Below are positions 6,601 to 9,504 of a stretch of DNA of 9,504 nt, piece after piece. The translations under genes and the position numbers were made by a program. The stretch's first letter is position 1. Each line of letters begins with the position of its first letter. The DNA comes from an uncultured Fidelibacterota bacterium (lineage in GTDB: Bacteria; Marinisomatota; Marinisomatia; Marinisomatales; UBA1611): the NCBI GenBank assembly GCA_913041325.1, contig CAJWHU010000051.1:1-9504 (forward strand), in the 5' to 3' direction. The notes beneath the pieces are model-generated. The model saw only the letters and a list, made by a program, of their open reading frames with translations, had not been told where the DNA came from and did not search any database.

Positions 6601-6712
6601 AAACGGCTATGACTTTGATAGCGAGGATTCGGATGATTATGAGGATGAAGATGACGACTGGGGGGATGAGGATGATGAAGGCGATGACTGGGGTGATGAC
6701 GAGGACTGGTAG
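3695..6712 (+). CDS. Octaheme membrane-anchored cytochrome c with coiled-coil stalk
   Basis: This 1005-residue product has one N-terminal membrane helix (about 17-34, N-in, acidic residues just outside), so the rest is periplasmic. Residues 36-213 are charged and heptad-rich with a break near NHGPSS (135-140), suggesting two long helices folded as a hairpin. Eight CXXCH sites follow, with first Cys at 256, 298, 353, 381, 488, 627, 748 and 858. The first three form a His-rich module; the last five are repeated cytochrome c domains, each ending in a Met-Pro ligand (M428, M546, M697, M805, M908). The tail (973-1005) has 23 acidic residues and ends in DEDW. As the last operon gene with no cytochrome c1 or f nearby, it probably takes electrons from the Rieske cluster and passes them to an oxidase or soluble carrier. 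Function is inferred; heme count is read directly. No Shine-Dalgarno is evident; a strong terminator follows. Confidence 0.95.
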   Translation: MFTNDERYWDINLLNKWFAISSIIFLAVTVWIFVDDNDDEFKDYQREFRKMQIQVAQEKLEQQAEEVSVEKQAYEDALSAARSEFDSRSEELGTLMSQLGELKDKHYDQNMKFQSHKANVEALKYLVESENAHANHGPSSRDEYNAALEKLDLLRLAREDTEIEIGLLESQIKDIRSIVKKKQDDLDKYTKQYTLTENKLGKLDRSRMSMANKLGDIVRDLPILDFLDPYYKVNQIVVADVKYDVNFAAVPVVDRCTSCHLGIDNPDFSDAPQPYTTHPNLDLYVTSNSPHPMNNFGCTSCHGGRSRGTSFVSSSHTPNSSEDKERWKEEHDWKVNHHWLTPMLPTKYTEASCFKCHNNTSDLAGGEKINLGLTLIDQAGCNGCHHNEDWPTLAKSGPNLKRINEKLTEDWVSKWVKNPRHFRYNTRMPSIFEQPNQESEEVTAYNNVEIAGITEYLFDGKEKNIGSNDEQFIGDAISGEKLFNAVGCMGCHVSEKNPENAPHINNYDNLTKVHGPNLVGIGSKVSAEWLYEWLMDPQAYMPDTKMPNLRLEPQQAKDIAAYLLEDKNESFDNLPAHDFDLAVLDELTTNWLKKSNPEKFAVAKASKMSQKEKLNFVGEKSIRHYGCFGCHNIDGFDDAKPIGVEITEEGSKPVGKFDFGLFHDIDHTVPAWIENKLRTPRIYDRGKESEHLDLLKMPNFYFSEEEIEAITAAVLGFNANKVSDNLKAHNKAPDIYKEGHRLVKQYNCQGCHQIENRGGQLVEHIGPPEYGPPNLNSEGRKANPDWLLSFFNNPSIIRPNLQVKMPSFHQISDEEWDAIIAYFQHIDDENINYRGEHDFNINSTEFIAGAKLHEIGQCNSCHFYGKEFPTGDAPTWAANLAMTKERLNPEWVTEWLKNPQRIMPGTKMPAPYVPDTTVLYSDGAKETWGSELIDLKGDTVAMLDGLRDYLWNIEGDKNIDDLIKAYFAENGYDFDSEDSDDYEDEDDDWGDEDDEGDDWGDDEDW
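4793..6547 (+). repeat. Five tandem, diverged monoheme cytochrome c domains
   Basis: Within the octaheme cytochrome, five units share one order: CXXCH, then W-x3-(W/K/F)-hydrophobic-x2-P, then a (K/R)MP ligand motif, then a helix ending near A-(Y/A)-hydrophobic. Approximate residue spans are 367-457, 474-563, 612-716, 733-824 and 845-951. Examples of the middle element are WVSKWVKNP, WLYEWLMDP, WIENKLRTP, WLLSFFNNP and WVTEWLKNP. The matching is at protein level; the DNA is too diverged to be a recent duplication. Unit 3 has about 20 extra residues between heme site and ligand. Confidence 0.8.
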
Positions 6713-6738
6713 ATAGCTAAAATTACTTATAAATAATA

Positions 6739-6764
6739 AAAGCCCCAGTTTATCTGGGGTTTTT
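6739..6764. terminator. Bidirectional Rho-independent terminator between convergent genes
   Basis: CCCCAG (6743-6748) pairs with CTGGGG (6754-6759) around the loop TTTAT. Flanking A bases on the left and T bases on the right (T tract from 6760) extend the stem and provide a U tract in either direction. It lies 30 bases past the octaheme cytochrome stop and ends the bc-complex operon. On the other strand it follows the SCO-fusion gene, whose stop codon (complement of 6764-6766) is inside the T tract. Confidence 0.9.
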
Positions 6765-7600
6765 TATTTTATCACCAATTTGATTGCATTTTCAGCATGG
6801 TTTACGTTCCAATCATCCCCAGGCCACGATGCCAACAGCTTACGATTTGGATCAATCAAAACTGATCTCATAGTGTGTCCAATTTTTTCTTCCTCAACTC
6901 CCCAAAAATTGGCACCAGTTTGCCTAACAATTGAGTATATATCCTCAGTTCTTCCTGTACTAGATAGGATTATAACATTTTTGTTTTGCTCTATTATTGA
7001 TGAATAGTTTCTCTTCAGTACAGACGGAGTATCGTGGATATAATCAAAACTTATCAATAAAAATTCAATCAAATTACTTTCGGAAAAATTATTTGCAAGA
7101 ACATTATTTTTCATAATCACGGCGGGGCACATATTTGGCATAGGACAGCGGGTAAAAATGTAGGATATAAAGCGATATTTACCATCGCTCTGAGATAAAT
7201 TATAATTGATACTGTCAATTGTTAAAAGTGTAACATCATCTATCACATCACCAATTGATTTCTCACTGTACTCATCATCAAAAAAGTCGTCATCTTCAGG
7301 CATATAGCCCCTACCCACAACACTGAATTTATGTGCAAATGGAAGTGAATCATTCCAAACAAACTCAAAAAGTACGCTATCTCCAACCTTAACTTGATTA
7401 AGCTCACCTCCAGGAACAAAAAATGGCATTACCATTGGAGGCATCAAATCTGCAATGGTATCGTGGGCTATCACCACTTTATTAGTATTCAGATCTAGGG
7501 ATCTTATTGTACCCCTAACAGCATATCTATTGCTTGGATTATCACAGTTGATAAGAAACAATATAATAGTAGCATTTAAAAGTAAAATTTTGCAGCGCAT
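6764..7600 (-). CDS. CusF-like/SCO fusion lipoprotein, copper chaperone
   Basis: The 278-residue product starts with a lipoprotein signal whose lipobox LINC places the lipidated Cys at 19, supporting the start at 7600. Residues 27-95 resemble the CusF-like copper domain: H46, then MPPMVMPF (53-60). Aligned to CusF, H46, M56 and M58 match the copper ligands and M53 replaces the tryptophan. An acidic linker (102-113, EDDDFFDDEYSE) leads to a SCO1/SenC thioredoxin-like domain (about 115-276). This has FTRCPMPNMCP (C152 and C158, a CX5C variant of the usual CX3C site) and H242 in GHTMRSVLIDP as third copper ligand. SCO proteins mature the CuA centre of cytochrome c oxidase or act as thiol reductases. 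CusF-SCO fusions are known. The protein should be membrane-tethered outside the cytoplasm. Its gene begins just past a terminator-like hairpin with no nearby Shine-Dalgarno. Confidence 0.9.
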   Translation of the reverse strand: MRCKILLLNATIILFLINCDNPSNRYAVRGTIRSLDLNTNKVVIAHDTIADLMPPMVMPFFVPGGELNQVKVGDSVLFEFVWNDSLPFAHKFSVVGRGYMPEDDDFFDDEYSEKSIGDVIDDVTLLTIDSINYNLSQSDGKYRFISYIFTRCPMPNMCPAVIMKNNVLANNFSESNLIEFLLISFDYIHDTPSVLKRNYSSIIEQNKNVIILSSTGRTEDIYSIVRQTGANFWGVEEEKIGHTMRSVLIDPNRKLLASWPGDDWNVNHAENAIKLVIK

Positions 7601-7602
7601 TG

Positions 7603-7632
7603 AAAAAAAAAGGCGGAATTAATCCGCCTTTT
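7603..7632 (-). terminator. Terminator or attenuator hairpin directly before the SCO-fusion start codon
   Basis: On the minus strand AAGGCGGA (7630-7623) pairs with TCCGCCTT (7617-7610) around a five-base loop, extended by A-T pairs. Eight T bases (complement of 7603-7610) run up to two bases from the SCO start codon. The hairpin lies 20 bases past the cupredoxin-like gene stop, so it terminates that transcript. The downstream gene has no room for its own promoter after the hairpin, so its expression must depend on read-through, a promoter inside the upstream gene, or control at this hairpin. Confidence 0.85.
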
Positions 7633-7652
7633 GAATTTTAGATACTATCTGT

Positions 7653-8363
7653 TTATTTTTTTTTGGGCCTACTGAAAACAAAATCTTTTGTAGTCTCACC
7701 ACTGCCTATAGTTACGCTTGCTTTGAGAGTCCGTTTACCAAATTTTTCTTGCCAACAGATAACGTCATAAGTACCTGCTGGAATACCTTCAATTGAAAAA
7801 TTTCCATTTTTATCGGTTACTGCGAAATAGGGATGATCTGAAACAAGAACCCATGATTTCATCCAGGGATGAACATCGCATTTAATGTAAAAGGGATCTG
7901 GTTCAGATTTCTTGAATGTTGCTTTCTTTTCCTTTACAACTTTGGGCATAGCAAAATTGAACTCTTTATTAACTTTTGGCATAGAATGTATGTTATGCAG
8001 GGTTGCGTCACTGTTTTTTATTAATAGTTCTTGCCCGGCCACCATCCCAAATACATGAGGGGTGTAGATGCATCCCTGCTGATCAAGCACTGCTGGTTCT
8101 GATGGTACGCCTCCGGAATACGGAACATTCTTGAGGTACACTAGTGCCTCTTCCATTGATCCATCTTCACTCATTTTAAAATTTTCGCTAAGTACTGGCT
8201 TGGAGTGAGATGAGCCACAAACGGGATCAGCGTCCATTCTTAAACGCTTCTTTTTTGGTGGTTTACCATCGTACTTGACATTTCCTTTCAGAGTCCCTGC
8301 AATAGTACTACTAATAGAGAATGATAGAATTAGGACAAACTTTGTTATAATTTTATAATTCAT
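7653..8363 (-). CDS. Secreted cupredoxin-like protein with carboxypeptidase-regulatory-like C-terminus
   Basis: The 236-residue product has a Sec signal (hydrophobic 8-20, cleavage near SSTIAG at 18-23). A beta-rich region contains DPVCGSSH (46-53) and QQGCIYTPHV (95-104), then NSDATLHNIHS (117-127) and KCDVHPWMKS (161-170). H123 or H126 with C162, H165 and M168 follow the blue-copper ligand pattern (His...Cys-x2-His-x2-Met). Residues about 178-231 (HPYFAVTDKNGNFSIEGIPAGTYDV) match a carboxypeptidase regulatory-like beta-sandwich. Such proteins often sit beside respiratory complexes and are annotated as cupredoxin-like or methylamine-utilisation-like; their role is not settled. It may shuttle electrons or bind copper in the periplasm. 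AAAGGA lies close upstream of the start. It is upstream of the SCO fusion on the same strand, separated by a hairpin. Copper binding is inferred, not shown. Confidence 0.85.
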   Translation of the reverse strand: MNYKIITKFVLILSFSISSTIAGTLKGNVKYDGKPPKKKRLRMDADPVCGSSHSKPVLSENFKMSEDGSMEEALVYLKNVPYSGGVPSEPAVLDQQGCIYTPHVFGMVAGQELLIKNSDATLHNIHSMPKVNKEFNFAMPKVVKEKKATFKKSEPDPFYIKCDVHPWMKSWVLVSDHPYFAVTDKNGNFSIEGIPAGTYDVICWQEKFGKRTLKASVTIGSGETTKDFVFSRPKKK

Positions 8364-8379
8364 TTTTAATCCTTTAAAA

Positions 8380-8409
8380 TGTATAGAAGTTCTTGTTGGA
8401 TTTTACCAA
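8380..8409 (-). promoter_or_regulatory. Candidate promoter for the minus-strand copper genes
   Basis: On the minus strand TTGGTA (8409-8404) and TATACA (8385-8380) are 18 bases apart, each matching the sigma70 consensus at 4/6 positions. The site is in the 97-base divergent intergenic region, just upstream of the cupredoxin-like gene and its Shine-Dalgarno (8371-8376). The region is AT-rich and the match modest. The oppositely directed gene at 8461 must also be promoted from here, but I see no convincing site for it. Confidence 0.3.
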
Positions 8410-8460
8410 ATATTTTACTCAACACGTAATAGAAAATAAATACTAAGCATTTATGTTTGA

Positions 8461-8982
8461 ATGCTATATACTAGTAAATTTACCCAGTTACTGTATTCAA
8501 ATTATATGTATTTATTCATGATAGCCTGCTACGTATTCATGGCCGTGAGCGCGATCAATCTCACTCTCACAGGCATTAGTGGATATTGGGATTACAAAAT
8601 ACTGGGAGCAAGTCACACGAGATTCGCCCTTTTCACAGTTTTAATTTTTACAATCACTGAAACACTTGTTATGTATTTTTTTATCACCACTGGAAAAGCT
8701 ATCAAAAAAGCGGTAGAAGATGGCTTAGGTAATCATGCGCTCTGGGAAAGAGAGAGAAAATTAAAAATGGTTTTGTTTCCACAGCTAATGCTGACAATAT
8801 TATTAGTTGGTGGCTGGTTTATACACATTGGTGCAATAGAAAATAACATATCACCAATGTGGCTGCATTATCTCTTATTCATTGTTGCTTATATACACCA
8901 TTTCTGGAGCCTTAAAATAAAAAACAATGCATTTAAAAGTCAGATTGCCATCATATCAGAACTTGAACCTGAGGTTAGCTGA
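8461..8982 (+). CDS. Four-helix integral membrane protein of unknown function
   Basis: The 173-residue product has four predicted membrane helices (about 15-39, 54-79, 104-125, 132-152). Histidines lie at or near helix ends: H52, H92, H122, H136 and the pair H146-H147. Charged loops such as KAIKKAVEDG (79-88) and WERERKLK (95-102) separate helices 2 and 3. Paired histidines in a four-helix bundle recall membrane b-type cytochromes or quinone-linked anchors, but no family signature is clear and I do not recognise it. The start at 8461 has no Shine-Dalgarno; internal Met codons at 16 and 20 would shorten only the segment before helix 1. The stop overlaps the next gene's ATG (ATGA), so the two are translationally coupled. 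It diverges from the copper genes and precedes a ferredoxin, so an electron-transfer role is plausible by context only. Confidence 0.8.
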   Translation: MLYTSKFTQLLYSNYMYLFMIACYVFMAVSAINLTLTGISGYWDYKILGASHTRFALFTVLIFTITETLVMYFFITTGKAIKKAVEDGLGNHALWERERKLKMVLFPQLMLTILLVGGWFIHIGAIENNISPMWLHYLLFIVAYIHHFWSLKIKNNAFKSQIAIISELEPEVS

Positions 8983-9140
8983 TGTATTACGCGGCAAAAA
9001 GTCTAGAACTACTAGGCATGTTCATGGTTGCAGTTGGTTTTATTATTCACTACCCAAGACTCATGGACCCTAGATTACTAATTGCAGGAATGATTTGCTT
9101 TGGATCAGGCTGGGCAATTGAAAAATATGTACTAAAATAA
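8982..9140 (+). CDS. Small two-helix membrane protein, 52 aa
   Basis: The ATG at 8982 overlaps the TGA of the preceding gene (ATGA), a classic translational coupling signal, and the frame runs 52 codons to TAA at 9138-9140. The product starts MYYAAKSLELLGMFMVAVGF. It has two short hydrophobic segments (about 8-22 and 31-45) joined by HYPRLMDPR (23-31) and ends with GSGWAIEKYVLK. That shape, with Gly-rich helices and a conserved-looking W-x-x-EK end, is typical of small conserved membrane proteins. I cannot name a family. Coupling suggests a fixed ratio with the four-helix protein, so they may form one complex. Confidence 0.75.
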   Translation: MYYAAKSLELLGMFMVAVGFIIHYPRLMDPRLLIAGMICFGSGWAIEKYVLK

Positions 9141-9145
9141 TATAT

Positions 9146-9164
9146 GAATTTCCGTGAAATTTTT
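9146..9164 (+). terminator. Weak AT-rich hairpin, possible terminator
   Basis: AATTTC (9147-9152) pairs with GAAATT (9156-9161) around CGT and runs into a short T stretch (9160-9164). It lies just past the two-helix protein gene and 43 bases before the ferredoxin start. The stem has a single G-C pair, so it would be weak and may be chance in AT-rich DNA. Confidence 0.25.
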
Positions 9165-9206
9165 ATTAATCTACAGCCCTAAATTATAGAAAGGAAATCA
9201 AGGATT

Positions 9207-9504
9207 ATGGCACCAACATATAACTATTTTAAAGGAATACCTGAACTGCCAGATTATGCAAGGCAAAAGACGAAAAAGCCGAAGCTAATCGCTGTTGTTG
9301 ACGAAGATAATTGCACTGGCTGTCAAGCTTGTGTACCATTCTGCCCGGTCGATTGTATAGAGCCGGTAGCAAGTGACAAGTACGAATTCCCCGTGATCCC
9401 TCCTGTACAAGTTAGATTTAATGAATGTACTGGTTGTCAAGTGTGTGCGAGAGTTTGTACTAGAATGACCTGGGACGCTATTAGAATGTTGGGAACTGAC
9501 AAAT
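9207..9504 (+). CDS. 2x[4Fe-4S] ferredoxin-like protein (5' part, runs off window)
   Basis: The frame is open from ATG 9207 to the window end, giving 99 residues without a stop. Two cluster motifs are visible: C36-x2-C39-x2-C42-x3-C46-P and C74-x2-C77-x2-C80-x3-C84, the second followed by Thr rather than the usual Pro. In such folds the last Cys of each motif ligates the other cluster. An additional C50 follows the first motif (CPVDCIEP). An N-terminal extension of about 30 residues (PTYNYFKGIPELPDYARQ, 3-20) precedes the first motif, longer than in simple clostridial ferredoxins. There is no signal peptide, so it is cytoplasmic. AAAGGA (9190-9195) is a suitable Shine-Dalgarno at about 11 bases; AAGGA at 9200-9204 is too close. 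It could be a free ferredoxin or the electron-transfer subunit of an oxidoreductase encoded downstream. Confidence 0.88.
   Translation, partial: MAPTYNYFKGIPELPDYARQKTKKPKLIAVVDEDNCTGCQACVPFCPVDCIEPVASDKYEFPVIPPVQVRFNECTGCQVCARVCTRMTWDAIRMLGTDK

Noticed and set aside
6650..6712. Recurring GA(T/C)GA(T/C)..TGG pattern in DNA, as a possible tandem repeat
   Set aside because: It is explained by the Asp/Glu/Trp-rich protein tail; spacing varies and there is no exact unit.
6780..7007. Plus-strand 75-codon ORF opposite the SCO-fusion gene
   Set aside because: It is antisense to the SCO copper-ligand region, where the minus frame is unambiguous.
1..9504. CRISPR array, insertion sequence, tRNA, riboswitch, phage or toxin-antitoxin genes
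   Set aside because: No spaced direct repeats, transposase, cloverleaf or related protein was seen on either strand.

Overview
The window is AT-rich bacterial DNA and reads as a respiratory electron-transfer locus. No ribosomal, tRNA or other phylogenetic marker is present, so the host is inferred. Three things fit the FCB superphylum or a similar marine lineage, for example Marinimicrobia/SAR406, Bacteroidota relatives or Gemmatimonadota: a HEAT-repeat protein ahead of a Rieske/split cytochrome b operon, a giant multiheme cytochrome in place of cytochrome c1, and inconsistent use of Shine-Dalgarno sites. I cannot settle the phylum from the sequence alone.

Layout. (1) Positions 1-219 hold the probable tail of an upstream gene and a 53-residue single-helix membrane protein missed by length-limited ORF calling. 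(2) Positions 285-6712 are a five-gene plus-strand operon with short gaps: membrane-anchored HEAT-repeat protein, Rieske iron-sulfur protein, cytochrome b6-type subunit, enlarged subunit IV, and a 1005-residue octaheme cytochrome c. A strong bidirectional terminator follows. (3) On the minus strand lie a CusF-SCO fusion lipoprotein (6764-7600) and a secreted cupredoxin-like protein (7653-8363), separated by a terminator-like hairpin. (4) Diverging on the plus strand are a four-helix membrane protein (8461-8982), an overlapping 52-residue two-helix protein (8982-9140) and the 5' part of a two-cluster 4Fe-4S ferredoxin running off the window end (9207-9504).

How the genes fit together. The operon should encode a menaquinol:cytochrome c reductase built like cytochrome b6f. 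Cytochrome b is split at the same place as b6/subunit IV, the cysteine matching the heme ci (cn) anchor of b6 is present, and no cytochrome c1 or f gene is seen. The octaheme protein presumably takes electrons from the Rieske cluster and moves them along a chain of one triheme module and five Met-ligated cytochrome c domains. The SCO and cupredoxin-like proteins suggest copper delivery to, or electron transfer with, a cytochrome oxidase encoded elsewhere. The ferredoxin starts a separate unit whose partner is outside the window. Most unusual are the octaheme cytochrome, with its long predicted coiled-coil hairpin and very acidic Trp-containing tail, and the hairpin directly before the SCO start codon.
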